Assembly: GCA_944322895.1 (NCBI GenBank)
Contig: CALUQL010000003.1
Span: 1 to 58,252 of the forward strand
Source: Candidatus Gastranaerophilales bacterium
Lineage (GTDB): Bacteria; Cyanobacteriota; Vampirovibrionia; Gastranaerophilales; Gastranaerophilaceae
Reading direction: 5' to 3'
DNA length: 58,252 nucleotides
The translations under genes and the position numbers were made by a program. The notes beneath the pieces are model-generated. The model saw only the letters and a program-made list of their open reading frames with translations. It did no database searches and had not been told where the DNA came from. Numbering within the stretch: the first letter of the stretch is position 1; the number at the start of each line of letters is the position of its first letter. Positions 43,905 through 53,845 of this stretch are shown one piece after another.

Positions 43905-45026
43905 CTAAATAATAAATCTGGTAGCAAATAAAAACATATTTGATGAAGGTTTATTTGTATATTTTCTATTAATATAATTAATCATAATTTTCATATTTTT
44001 AAATATTTTGTATGTTAAACCTGCCGTGTATTCTTGTGAATATATATTAGAAAAATTTTTATTAGGGATAAAATAATCATATCTTACAAGTAAAGTTACT
44101 TTGGGCATTATATCATAAGAGGCTATAATGTATAGTCCATCTGCTTTATTATTAGACTCCACTATACCATTATATCCATTTGCTATTGAATATTCACCAT
44201 GAATGTGAAATTTTCGGTAATCGTAGCCAAGAAAAAGAGCATAAGTATTGTAACATATATTGTTTTTACCAATTGCATAAGAACTGCCAATTCTTATATT
44301 TTTTACTTGTTCATTCAGATTGTAGAAGGGTCTTAGCATTATATGCCCGGTAAAATCAATTCCATTACCAAAGTCTTTCATATACCTAGTACTATCATAT
44401 AAGCCTATATCATATTCAATATATTTATAGTTCGCAATATTTCTAATTCCAACTGAACGTGCATCACCAAAATTTCTCCCAAGTTGTGATTTTAAGACCA
44501 GTTCACGATCCATAGTGCCTCGTGCTCCATCATATGAGTTTGGTAGTCTGCCACCTTGTCCTATTAATATGAGTTGATTATCAGTAATCTTATGCGAAAT
44601 ATAAAATTCGGATATTTTTTCTGTAAAAGAATTATCATATCCATCTAAATCACGAACAATGTTATAATCAAACATAAATTCTGATTTACCTTCATTGAAT
44701 TTTAATGATATCATTGGTTCAATTGTCGTAAAATCATGTTTGAATAGAGTTGAATGATTTTTCATATTTTCAATAGAAAGTTGTCCATCATAAAGAAAAT
44801 GAATTTTTACTGAATTTATTGGTGAATTTTCAAACTGATAGCCTTTTTCAGAAAATAATTTTAAAATAGGAGATACTTTTTCCTCCTTATTAATTTCGCC
44901 ATAATAAACTCTAGAAAGATAATTTAGTTTTATATTTTCTCTTTCTAATTCAATTTCTTCTATTGCATAGGATTTTATGCAAGGAATTAATAATATAAGA
45001 AAAAATATAATAAAAACACTTTTCAA
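43905..45026 (-). CDS. Outer-membrane beta-barrel protein (porin-like)
   Basis: 373 residues with a signal peptide (residues 1 to about 21, ending KSYA). The mature part has alternating aromatic/hydrophobic strands throughout ([53 protein letters not shown]) and ends with LFATRFII, a typical barrel C-terminus. A conserved [15 protein letters not shown] segment and the strand pattern recall phosphate-selective-porin-type proteins. The ligand is unknown. It overlaps the sugar decarboxylase gene by 4 bases, linking it to an envelope operon. Confidence 0.75.
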   Translation of the reverse strand: MKSVFIIFFLILLIPCIKSYAIEEIELERENIKLNYLSRVYYGEINKEEKVSPILKLFSEKGYQFENSPINSVKIHFLYDGQLSIENMKNHSTLFKHDFTTIEPMISLKFNEGKSEFMFDYNIVRDLDGYDNSFTEKISEFYISHKITDNQLILIGQGGRLPNSYDGARGTMDRELVLKSQLGRNFGDARSVGIRNIANYKYIEYDIGLYDSTRYMKDFGNGIDFTGHIMLRPFYNLNEQVKNIRIGSSYAIGKNNICYNTYALFLGYDYRKFHIHGEYSIANGYNGIVESNNKADGLYIIASYDIMPKVTLLVRYDYFIPNKNFSNIYSQEYTAGLTYKIFKNMKIMINYINRKYTNKPSSNMFLFATRFII

Positions 45027-45976
45027 ATAGATTCCCTATATTTTTTTGTAGAAATTATTTTATCAAAATATTCTATTGTTTTTAAAAGTCCTTCTTTTAT
45101 TTGAATTTTTGGTTCCCAATTTAAAATTTCTTTAGCAAGATTAATATCAGGTTCTCTTTGAACTGGATCATCTGATGGTAATTCTTTAAAAATAATCTCC
45201 GACTTTGAATTTGTAAGTTCGATAATTAATTTAGCAAAGTCTAAAATAGTGTGTTCATCAGGATTCCCCAAGTTTACAGGCTTATTATAGTTACTGTCCA
45301 TTAATTTTATTAGGGCATCAATTAAATCTGAAACGTAACAAAAAGCTCTGGTTTGAGATCCGTTTCCATAAACAGTTATCGGTTCATTCTTTAGTGCTTG
45401 AACTATAAAATTAGATACAACCCTACCATCATTTAATGCCATTCTTGGACCATAAGTGTTAAATATACGAGCGATTCTTATATCAATATTGTTTTGTCTA
45501 TGGTAGTCCATCATAAGAGTTTCTGCACACCTTTTACCTTCATCATAGCAGCTTCTAATTCCAATAGGGTTAACATTTCCCCAATAAGACTCTATTTGCG
45601 GATGAATTTTAGGATCTCCATATACCTCACTTGTACTTGCTTGTAATATCTTCGCTTTGCATCTTTTAGCCAGACCAAGCATATTTATAATTCCCATAAC
45701 GGATGTTTTCATTGTTTTTATGGGATTGTATTGATAATGAACAGGTGAAGCAGGACAAGCTAAATTATAAATTTCATCAACCTCTGCAAGATATTCATTA
45801 ATTATATCATGCCTTACTAATTCAAACTTATTATTTCCTATTAAATGTCTTATATTGTCCTTTGAACCGGTAAAAAAGTTATCAAGACAAATTATATCAT
45901 TTCCTTCTTTTAATAACCTTTCTGATAAATGTGATCCAATAAAACCCGCACCACCTGTTATTAAAATCCTTTTCAT
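45023..45976 (-). CDS. UDP-glucuronate decarboxylase-type SDR
   Basis: 317 residues. It probably converts UDP-glucuronate to UDP-xylose. [12 protein letters not shown] binds [21 protein letters not shown] is a signature of the UXS branch, and STSEVYGDP with the catalytic YDEGKR pair follows, where UXS enzymes have YDEGKR rather than Yxx[12 protein letters not shown] and [16 protein letters not shown] are also typical. It is coupled to MsbA upstream and the porin downstream, so it serves envelope glycan synthesis. Confidence 0.92.
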   Translation of the reverse strand: MKRILITGGAGFIGSHLSERLLKEGNDIICLDNFFTGSKDNIRHLIGNNKFELVRHDIINEYLAEVDEIYNLACPASPVHYQYNPIKTMKTSVMGIINMLGLAKRCKAKILQASTSEVYGDPKIHPQIESYWGNVNPIGIRSCYDEGKRCAETLMMDYHRQNNIDIRIARIFNTYGPRMALNDGRVVSNFIVQALKNEPITVYGNGSQTRAFCYVSDLIDALIKLMDSNYNKPVNLGNPDEHTILDFAKLIIELTNSKSEIIFKELPSDDPVQREPDINLAKEILNWEPKIQIKEGLLKTIEYFDKIISTKKYRESI

Positions 45977-47787
45977 AAAGCAAATTCCTCTGAATTCTTA
46001 AATTGCATTTCATAAAGATGTTTGTATTGTCCATTTTCAATTGAAAGTAGTTCTTTGTGCGTTCCAAGCTCAACTAACTCACCATCATTTATTACTGCAA
46101 TTCTATCTGCATTTTTTATTGTAGAAAGTCTGTGAGCTATTACAAAAACGGTTTTATTTTTGATTAAATTATCCAATGCTTTTTGAACTACTGCTTCTGA
46201 CTCATTATCTAGAGCTGAAGTTGCTTCATCTAAAATAATTATTGGAGTATTTCTTATCATTGCTCTTGCAATTGCAACTCTTTGTCTTTGTCCGCCTGAA
46301 AGTGTTAATCCTCTTTCTCCTAAAATTGTTTCTAAACCGTTAGGAAGTGCAGCTATAACATCATCAAGATGTGATGCTGAAAGTACCGTATTTAAGTCTT
46401 CCTGCGTTGCATTTGGATTTGCAAGTAAAATATTTTCTCTAATTGTCCCTGTAAATAAAAAATTATCTTGAAAAACAAAAGATATATTTTTTCTAAGTTC
46501 ATTTAATTTGAAGTTTTTTATATCAATTCCATCGAATTTAATTGAACCTGATGTTACGTCATAAAATCTGGGTATTAAATTAACAAATGTAGATTTGCCT
46601 CCTCCTGAATTTCCAACTATAGCAAGAGTTTCTCCTTTTTTTACATGTAAATTAATATTTTTTAGTACAGGCTTATTTTCTACATATTCAAAATAGACAT
46701 TTTCAAAAGTAACACCATTTGTTAATTTAGGAATATCAATTGTTGTTTCTTTATCTTTAATTAATGGTACATAATCAAAAAGTTCAAAGACACGTCCCAT
46801 AGCGACGAATATATTCTGTATGCTTGTCATTGTATTACCTAATGTTTTTATAGGCTTATATAAAAGTAATAAAGATGTTACAAATGAAGCAAAAGAGCCA
46901 GCCGTCATTTGTCCTGAATATATTAGCTTTGTACCATAGAATAGTACAAAAGCTATTCCAAAAGAAGCAATCAAATACATTATTGGCGACATCCAGCCAA
47001 CTCTTTTTGTAAGAGATATTGAAACATCAAAGCTTTTGTTTATACCATTAGTAAACAATTTTTTTTGTCTTTCTTGTAAATTATATGCAGTTACAACTTT
47101 GTTTCCGGAATAAGTTTCATTAATTGTAGTCATAATATCGCCTGTAATAACTGTATTCTTATTCGAAACAGATTTGATTTTTTTTCTTATAAAAAATACA
47201 GGAACGAAAGCTATAGCTAAAACTAAAACACCCACAATTGCGAGTTTCCAGGAACTATACAACATAACTGTAATTAAAGACATTGCTCCAAATAGGCTGA
47301 TAATAAATGTTTTAATTTGTTCTACGATGCCCTTTGAAGCAGAATCGGGATCAGTAAGGTATCTGTTAATAATTAACCCTGATGAATTTTCATCAAAAAA
47401 TGAAGTATCCATAAAAACTAATCTTGCAAATAAATCATTTTTGACAGAGTTCGTAATCTTTAAACTTGTCCAATCTGTAAGGTATGAATTTAGGTATCTT
47501 AGTATACCTTGAAAAACAGCAAAAAATATAATAGCAAATGGCATACCGTAAGCCATTGCGATATATGGTATTTCTACACCAAAAATTATTAAATTTTGTT
47601 GTCCTACTACATAGTCCATATATGGTTTAAGTGCAAAAGATACTACCCCATCTAATAAACCTACAGGTATTGCTATTATAAAACCTAAAATTACTTTCCC
47701 TAAAAAAGGTTTTATGTATGGGAAAATTCTTTTTAATAGCCAACCATATTTGAACGATGTTAAAGCTTCTGATTCTTTTAATTTCAT
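45973..47787 (-). CDS. MsbA-like ABC exporter
   Basis: 604 residues. An exporter half-transporter: six membrane helices (about 25-320) then a nucleotide-binding domain with Walker [12 protein letters not shown]-loop [11 protein letters not shown], signature [14 protein letters not shown], Walker [13 protein letters not shown] and switch histidine IAHRLST. It probably flips a lipid-linked glycan or lipid A across the inner membrane as a homodimer. The ATG at 47787 with AAGGATT upstream is preferred; an in-frame extension to 47901 crosses the divergent gene and adds no conserved residues. Confidence 0.92.
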   Translation of the reverse strand: MKLKESEALTSFKYGWLLKRIFPYIKPFLGKVILGFIIAIPVGLLDGVVSFALKPYMDYVVGQQNLIIFGVEIPYIAMAYGMPFAIIFFAVFQGILRYLNSYLTDWTSLKITNSVKNDLFARLVFMDTSFFDENSSGLIINRYLTDPDSASKGIVEQIKTFIISLFGAMSLITVMLYSSWKLAIVGVLVLAIAFVPVFFIRKKIKSVSNKNTVITGDIMTTINETYSGNKVVTAYNLQERQKKLFTNGINKSFDVSISLTKRVGWMSPIMYLIASFGIAFVLFYGTKLIYSGQMTAGSFASFVTSLLLLYKPIKTLGNTMTSIQNIFVAMGRVFELFDYVPLIKDKETTIDIPKLTNGVTFENVYFEYVENKPVLKNINLHVKKGETLAIVGNSGGGKSTFVNLIPRFYDVTSGSIKFDGIDIKNFKLNELRKNISFVFQDNFLFTGTIRENILLANPNATQEDLNTVLSASHLDDVIAALPNGLETILGERGLTLSGGQRQRVAIARAMIRNTPIIILDEATSALDNESEAVVQKALDNLIKNKTVFVIAHRLSTIKNADRIAVINDGELVELGTHKELLSIENGQYKHLYEMQFKNSEEFAL

Positions 47788-47877
47788 GTTAATCCTTATA
47801 AATGTTTCTAAAACTACATATAATATTGTATAATGAATTGATGTAAGGTTGTAATTTGAAACATAAATTAATAGAAA

Positions 47878-48969
47878 ATGGAAGAATATAGAAGTTGTCA
47901 CTCAATTGAAGGTGAACTATTTTTTAATCATTTAAACAAAATTGGATATTGTTGCATGCTAACACCAAGTGGTGGGCAGCCTGTTTTGTATGAAAATTAT
48001 AATGGTGAGATAATTGATTGGAATGAGTTTTTTAAAAAAAGAGATGAACATATCGAACTTATGAAAAATGGTTCAGCTTTGCCAGCATGTAAAGATTGTT
48101 TGTGGATAAAAGAAGCGAAGTGGGATCAAAGAAAAAATGAATTTCGTTATATTTTACTTAATGTTTGGGTAAAGTGTAATTTATTTTGTATATATTGTTC
48201 TAATCATAAAGATGAAAATGTTTTAAAAAATACTAGAGAATATAATTTAATACCTGTAATAAAAGATATGATTGAAAAAAAGGTATTAACTCAAAATACA
48301 AAAATTGATATTGCTGGTGGAGAAGCTACTCTTGATAAAAATTTCGATGAGTTACTTTCTTTGTTAATAAATAATGGTGTAAAGAATATTAATATAAATA
48401 CAAATGCTACAATTTTTTCTAAAAGCATTTCTGATGGTGTTAAAAAAGGAGTAGTCTCTATAATTTCATCTGTTGATGCTGGTACTCCTAAAAAATTTGA
48501 ATATATAAAGAAAAAAAATTTATGGAATCAAGTATGGCAAAATATAGATGTATACTCGAAAAATATCAATTATAATAACAATAATACTGTAAGAACAAAA
48601 TTTATTATTATTCCTAATGTAAATAGTTCAAAGATTGAAATTTTAAAATTTATTTTAAAATCAAAAAAAGCAAAAGTCTCTGGAATTATTTTAAACATTG
48701 ATTTACATTGGCTACGACAGAATTATTATGATAAAGATACAATGTATGAAATTATAAAATTGACAAGATATTTTATAAAAATAGCAAATTTATTAGATAT
48801 TGATTGGCAAATATGGGCCCATATTGAAGATTTAATAAAAAGATATAACATTATTCAAGAATCTTCAAAAATAGATGTTAATTTTATTTTTAATAAGGAT
48901 AAAATAAAGAAAACTATATTTGATTTATTTTTACAAATAATTTTAAAAATTTTATTATTTAGAATGTAA
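47878..48969 (+). CDS. Radical SAM protein, paralogue 3
   Basis: 363 residues, clearly related to the two proteins at the left end of the window, 46 kb away. The [4Fe-4S] motif CNLFCIYC is at 100-107, GGEAT replaces GGEPT, and the N-terminal cysteines C7, C25 and CKDC (71-74) are kept. A hydrophobic tail (about 345-363) absent from the others may tether it to the membrane. It is divergent from msbA, so the substrate may be a lipid-linked glycan (inference). No ribosome site is evident; MEEYRSC fits the paralogues' N-termini. Confidence 0.85.
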   Translation: MEEYRSCHSIEGELFFNHLNKIGYCCMLTPSGGQPVLYENYNGEIIDWNEFFKKRDEHIELMKNGSALPACKDCLWIKEAKWDQRKNEFRYILLNVWVKCNLFCIYCSNHKDENVLKNTREYNLIPVIKDMIEKKVLTQNTKIDIAGGEATLDKNFDELLSLLINNGVKNININTNATIFSKSISDGVKKGVVSIISSVDAGTPKKFEYIKKKNLWNQVWQNIDVYSKNINYNNNNTVRTKFIIIPNVNSSKIEILKFILKSKKAKVSGIILNIDLHWLRQNYYDKDTMYEIIKLTRYFIKIANLLDIDWQIWAHIEDLIKRYNIIQESSKIDVNFIFNKDKIKKTIFDLFLQIILKILLFRM

Positions 48970-49015
48970 CAAAATCTTTACAAATAATCTAAAAATAGCA
49001 TTTTTAAAGATTTAT

Positions 49016-49052
49016 AACCCTTTTTTTGTTAGCGTGTGAAAAGGGGTTTTTT
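49016..49052 (+). terminator. Terminator-like hairpin whose right arm is the glycogen-synthase ribosome site
   Basis: AACCCTTTT (49016-49024) pairs with AAAAGGGGTT (49039-49048, one G unpaired) around a 14-base loop. It is followed by a six-T run that touches the ATG at 49053. The AAGGGG needed for ribosome binding is inside the stem. It may end the radical-SAM transcript, control glycogen-synthase expression, or both. Confidence 0.55.
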
Positions 49053-51725
49053 ATGGAAATTGGGGCATTTTCTGAATTTAGAACAAATCCGGTATATACA
49101 AACAATTCTATAATTAGTAAAGATAATCAGGACAAAAGGTCAGAAAAAAAAGAGAAACTTATTGAAACGGCAAAGACAGTTGCTCCAATAGCAATATCCT
49201 TAGCTGCAATTCCTGTAACAGCTTTAATTGCAACAAAAATCACTACAAGTAAAGTTGCGGGCTTAAATAATAATTTAGTTAATGATCTAAAAGGTCAGAT
49301 TAAAAATTTAAGTGACGATATTGCAAAAATGCAAGCTTTAGCAGAGCAAAGAGGAATATTATCTACGCAAAATTTGCAAAATATGGTAAATAGTTCCAAA
49401 AAAGAAAATGCAAAAATTTGGTCTGTTTTATTAGCTCTAGCTGGACTTGGTACAGCATATAAGGCTGGTGATCTTTCAGATGATGTAAAAAAAGAACTTC
49501 CACAAAAAGTATCTGATAAGGTTAGTGATATAACGTCAAAATCGTCACAAGCAATTTTCGCAGCAGAACAAGCTATGGCGTTAAATGGAAATAGCTTAGT
49601 TCAAAAATATGTTGTGGATGTAAACGGTATACAATTATTAAAAAATTCTAACTCATTAAATAAAAATGAACAAAAATATGTTCAAGCACTTGAAAAAATT
49701 AGGAGTTCAGCACCCAAATATTTATTTGAATCACCAAAAGTAAAACCTATAACAAAAGAAAATCCTACATTATGGTCAATTACATCAGAATTTGCACCAG
49801 TCAAAGAAGGCGGTCTTGGTTCTGTTCCTGTCGAAATACAAAATAATGTTACAAAACTTGGTATAGATATACCAACTTTTATTCCTATGTATCAACAAAA
49901 AGGTATTGCATCGTTCAGACAAGAAGGAAATGAATATATTTATTCCTATAAAGGAAAAGATTTTAAACTTGAAAAAGTAGTTTCTTTCAAATTAGATGCA
50001 TATCAGGGTGCGAAATCGAAAACTGAAGATGTTGAAATTTATTTGTCTTCAACAAAAGATGAATCAGGAAGAGAAAAACAACTTATCTTTGTAAAAAATG
50101 ATAATTATTTTAACGGTACAATTTATCAGACAAGTGAAAAAACAGAAGAACCGGAAAAATTTGCATTCTTCTCTAAAGCTGTTTATGAGTTTGCAAAAGC
50201 AAAAGAAGATCCAAAGAGTGTTAAGGGATTAAAAATATTTGATAGTAAGGTATTTGATTCTATTCAAGCTCCTGACGGTTTAGTCTTAAATGATTGGCAG
50301 GCATCTCCAATTGCTGCTTTGGCAAGATATAAGGCGCCAATGGAAAATGCCTACGGGGAATTATCCGATGATGCTGCAAAAAAATTATCAGATATGACTA
50401 TTATTACTATTGGTCATAATGCTATGTATCAAGGTTCTACAAGAAATAACAACAATGATGCTCAAAGAAAAGAATCAACAACTAATATACTAAACACATT
50501 ATTTGATAATTATGCATATGATATTGTTTCAAATGCCAGAACAAATGCTTCAAAAACAAATCCTAGTGATTCAGGTTTGGAAAATTTAGATAATGTTCTA
50601 ATAATGAATAAACAAGATGGCTATTCAAATCATACAAACCTTTTAAATATGGGAATTTGTTTGAGTGATTATTTCCACCCGGTTTCTCAAAATTATGCTA
50701 ATGAAATAATATCAGATGATCATCCTGAATTAGCAGGAGAGTTAAGATGGGCATTAAATCAAAAAGCTAATTCAGGTTCATTAGTTGGAATTATCAATGG
50801 TAATGATTTTAATAATTTGTCTATAGAAGCAAAAAAATCACAAATTTTACAACAAACAGGAGTTGAGCCATTAACATATAACAAAACGACTAACATATCA
50901 GAAGTAATGGCTGCAAGATTGGAGAACAAAATAAACTTTTATAATGATTATATGCTTCCATTCTCACATAAAAATGATAAGTCTAATTCTGACGATAATG
51001 TTGAAAGAGTTAGAAAACTTTCAAGCAAATTAGAATTTGTAGAAGGCAGCAGAAATACTCAATTACCTGTGCTATCAAATGATGAACTGGCAACTACACC
51101 TATTATAAGTTCTGTTGGTCGCTTAGTTTCACAAAAAGGCATTGGCATAATGTCTGATGCTATAAAATTACTTCTTGATAATTGGGAAAAAGATTTTCCT
51201 GGTAGAAATAAACCTATTTTTTATATTGCAGGACAAGACGGTGAAAATGGAGTTCAAAGAAAATATATTGAAGATTTAAAAAATAAGCAATTATCAAAAG
51301 AAGATTCTGATAGAGTGGTATTCGCACACGGTTTTGCTCCAATGAGTGCATTAACTTCAGCTTCTGATTTCTTTTTACTTCCAAGTATTTTTGAACCATG
51401 CGGTTTAACACAAGGAGAGTCATTTGCACTTGGTACACCTGTAATTGGAAGCGCCGTTGGCGGTATTGTTGACACTGTAAATAGAGACGGTAAAACAAAT
51501 GGTATTCTAACTGATAAAACAAAACCATTAACTGCTGAAGGATTTTACAATGCAATGAAGGAAGGATTAAAAATATATTTTGAAAAGCCTGAACAGTATG
51601 AAAAAATGGTTAAAGATTCTTTAAGTGAAGATTTCAGTTGGATTCAAAAAGGTAAGCAAGGTTCTGTATTTGATTATCTTGAAAAATTAGGAATTGATAA
51701 ATCTTCATTACCAGAAATTGTTTAA
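49053..51725 (+). CDS. Glycogen/starch synthase-like GT5 protein with membrane-anchored N-terminal extension
   Basis: 890 residues, nearly twice the usual GlgA length (about 480). Residues 1-235 are extra: a polar leader, a likely membrane helix (about 42-62), a coiled region, and a second hydrophobic segment (about 121-137). The GT5 domain begins at WSITSEFAPVKEGGLGSVP, where the lysine and glycines bind the ADP-glucose phosphate. The GT-B C-terminal domain has SSVGRLVSQKGI and LPSIFEPCGLTQGESFALGTPVIGS with the catalytic glutamate. An insert of about 250 residues separates the halves. The ATG follows AAGGGG 7 bases away. No other glycogen gene is near. Confidence 0.85.
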   Translation: MEIGAFSEFRTNPVYTNNSIISKDNQDKRSEKKEKLIETAKTVAPIAISLAAIPVTALIATKITTSKVAGLNNNLVNDLKGQIKNLSDDIAKMQALAEQRGILSTQNLQNMVNSSKKENAKIWSVLLALAGLGTAYKAGDLSDDVKKELPQKVSDKVSDITSKSSQAIFAAEQAMALNGNSLVQKYVVDVNGIQLLKNSNSLNKNEQKYVQALEKIRSSAPKYLFESPKVKPITKENPTLWSITSEFAPVKEGGLGSVPVEIQNNVTKLGIDIPTFIPMYQQKGIASFRQEGNEYIYSYKGKDFKLEKVVSFKLDAYQGAKSKTEDVEIYLSSTKDESGREKQLIFVKNDNYFNGTIYQTSEKTEEPEKFAFFSKAVYEFAKAKEDPKSVKGLKIFDSKVFDSIQAPDGLVLNDWQASPIAALARYKAPMENAYGELSDDAAKKLSDMTIITIGHNAMYQGSTRNNNNDAQRKESTTNILNTLFDNYAYDIVSNARTNASKTNPSDSGLENLDNVLIMNKQDGYSNHTNLLNMGICLSDYFHPVSQNYANEIISDDHPELAGELRWALNQKANSGSLVGIINGNDFNNLSIEAKKSQILQQTGVEPLTYNKTTNISEVMAARLENKINFYNDYMLPFSHKNDKSNSDDNVERVRKLSSKLEFVEGSRNTQLPVLSNDELATTPIISSVGRLVSQKGIGIMSDAIKLLLDNWEKDFPGRNKPIFYIAGQDGENGVQRKYIEDLKNKQLSKEDSDRVVFAHGFAPMSALTSASDFFLLPSIFEPCGLTQGESFALGTPVIGSAVGGIVDTVNRDGKTNGILTDKTKPLTAEGFYNAMKEGLKIYFEKPEQYEKMVKDSLSEDFSWIQKGKQGSVFDYLEKLGIDKSSLPEIV

Positions 51726-51826
51726 TCTTTTTAATTATTCATTTCATAGGTCTAATATACAGACTAAAAAGATACTCTATGGTATTATGAACTTATGTGC
51801 TTAAATCATAAATCAATGAGTAAATA

Positions 51827-53845
51827 ATGAATTTTAATTATAAACAAATATCCGACCTTGCATATAATTATCATCAAGCAAATAAGCTTGATGAAGCTGA
51901 AAAACTCTATATTGAACTTTTAAGTATAAGACCAGATGATGTAAATATTTTGAATTTAACTGGATTATTGTATCTTTCAAAAAAGAATATAGCGGAAGCG
52001 ATAAATTATTTATCAAGGGCATATATTCTTAAAAAGTCATCATATATAGCATCTAATTTGGCTAAAGCTTATTATTTTAATTCTGAGATTGAAAAAGCAA
52101 TTAAAATCTATAAACAAGCATTGTCTTATGAAGAAAATGATGATATTTATTATTCAATTGCATTGGCGTATAAGAGACTAAACGATTATGATAATACAAT
52201 ACTAAATTATAAAAAAGCAATTGAATTAAATCCTAATAATTATTCTGCACTATATAATATATCACTTTCATTCAGAGATATTAATGATATTGACAATGCA
52301 ATATTCTATGCAAAAAAATGCATAGAAATAAAAAACAACGATGATGATATTTTTGCACTTTTATCAGGATATTATGAAGAAAAAAAAGACTATGAGTCTT
52401 CTATTGAAGCGTTAAGACGAGCTATATTCATCAATAATAAGAAGTACATATATTTCTATAACCTTGGTGTTTTATTATCAAAGAATGAACATTATAATGA
52501 AGCGGAAGCTGCATATTTAAAGTCAATCGAGTTAAATAATACTCATATAGAGTCATATATAAACTTGGCATCATTATATAAGGATAGAGATAATAACAAA
52601 GCATTAAAATATTTACAAAAAGCTTATGATATTAATCAAACTGATGAAAATCTGTTATTAAGTTTAGCTCAAACTTTTAGATTGCTTTATAAGAATGAAG
52701 AAAGTATCGATATATTGGAAAAACTTATTCAAAATAATAAAAATTGCGCTGAAGCATATTCTCAAATTGCTATAAATTATATGGATTTGTGTGAATATAA
52801 TAAAGCGCTTGAAAATTACGATATTGCAATTTATTTAAATAATAAAAACTTAAACTATAAGCACGGAAAAGCTGTTGCACTCAAGTATTTAGGCTATATA
52901 GAAGAATCTAAGCAGATTTTAGAAAGTATGTTAAAAAAGCCTGATATATCACTGCAAAGCCAAATTACCCTTGGAATGCTATATTTAGCAGATAAACAGT
53001 TTGAAAAAGGTATGCAATTATACACTTTACGAAGTAAAGAAAGTAAATTCAATGAAATATTCAAAGATAAAATGTGGTCTAAAGATGTTAATTTCCAAGA
53101 GAAAAAAGTTCTGATTTATTCAGATTGCGGCTTAGGCGATACAATAATGTATTCAAGGTTTTTACCAATTTTAAACGAAAAAGTTTATAGTTTAACTCTA
53201 CAAACAGATAAAGAACTTTTGTCGTTGTTACAAAATTCTTTCACGAATATTAATATTATAAAAAAAAGCACATTACCACCTGACTATGATATTGTAATGT
53301 CTTTGATGGATACTCAATATGCATTGAATATGGATTTTTCTCAAATTAAGAATACCCAGCCTTATTTAAAAGCGGATAGAAATCTTATAAATAAATATTC
53401 TTCATTAGATATCTTAAAAACAAAAAATAAAAAAATAGGTTTATGTTGGCAAGGCAATAAGCGAATATTTAAGAACAGGTCAATTAATTTTGAATATATA
53501 AAAAAACTTATTTTAAAAGAAAACTGTACTTTCTATTCATTCCAAATACAAAGTGATATTCAAGACTTTGATAATTTTTATAATTTTAAAGATTATATTA
53601 ATGATTTTTCAGATACAGCCGCTTTGTTAATGAATATGGATTTAATTATAACAATAGATTCATCCGTTGCACATTTATCAGGAGCTTTAGGAATACAAAC
53701 ATATTTACTTCTGCCAAAGACTGCAGAATGGCGTTGGTTTTATGATGAAGAAAGAACAATTTGGTATAATAGTGTAAGAATTTTTAGACAAAAAGAGCCA
53801 AATAATTGGGAAGAAGTTATTGAAAGAGTTTATAAAGAAATATGA
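51827..53845 (+). CDS. TPR protein with C-terminal GT9/heptosyltransferase-like domain
   Basis: 672 residues. About eleven tetratricopeptide repeats fill residues 1-400. The C-terminal domain (about 420-672) resembles heptosyltransferase-type GT-B proteins: YSDCGLGDTIMYSRFLP, KIGLCWQGNK, and DLIITIDSSVAHLSGALG followed by LLLPKTAEWRW. This combination is common in uncharacterised TPR-glycosyltransferases thought to modify proteins or surface glycans. The product overlaps the methyltransferase gene by 4 bases. Confidence 0.82.
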   Translation: MNFNYKQISDLAYNYHQANKLDEAEKLYIELLSIRPDDVNILNLTGLLYLSKKNIAEAINYLSRAYILKKSSYIASNLAKAYYFNSEIEKAIKIYKQALSYEENDDIYYSIALAYKRLNDYDNTILNYKKAIELNPNNYSALYNISLSFRDINDIDNAIFYAKKCIEIKNNDDDIFALLSGYYEEKKDYESSIEALRRAIFINNKKYIYFYNLGVLLSKNEHYNEAEAAYLKSIELNNTHIESYINLASLYKDRDNNKALKYLQKAYDINQTDENLLLSLAQTFRLLYKNEESIDILEKLIQNNKNCAEAYSQIAINYMDLCEYNKALENYDIAIYLNNKNLNYKHGKAVALKYLGYIEESKQILESMLKKPDISLQSQITLGMLYLADKQFEKGMQLYTLRSKESKFNEIFKDKMWSKDVNFQEKKVLIYSDCGLGDTIMYSRFLPILNEKVYSLTLQTDKELLSLLQNSFTNINIIKKSTLPPDYDIVMSLMDTQYALNMDFSQIKNTQPYLKADRNLINKYSSLDILKTKNKKIGLCWQGNKRIFKNRSINFEYIKKLILKENCTFYSFQIQSDIQDFDNFYNFKDYINDFSDTAALLMNMDLIITIDSSVAHLSGALGIQTYLLLPKTAEWRWFYDEERTIWYNSVRIFRQKEPNNWEEVIERVYKEI

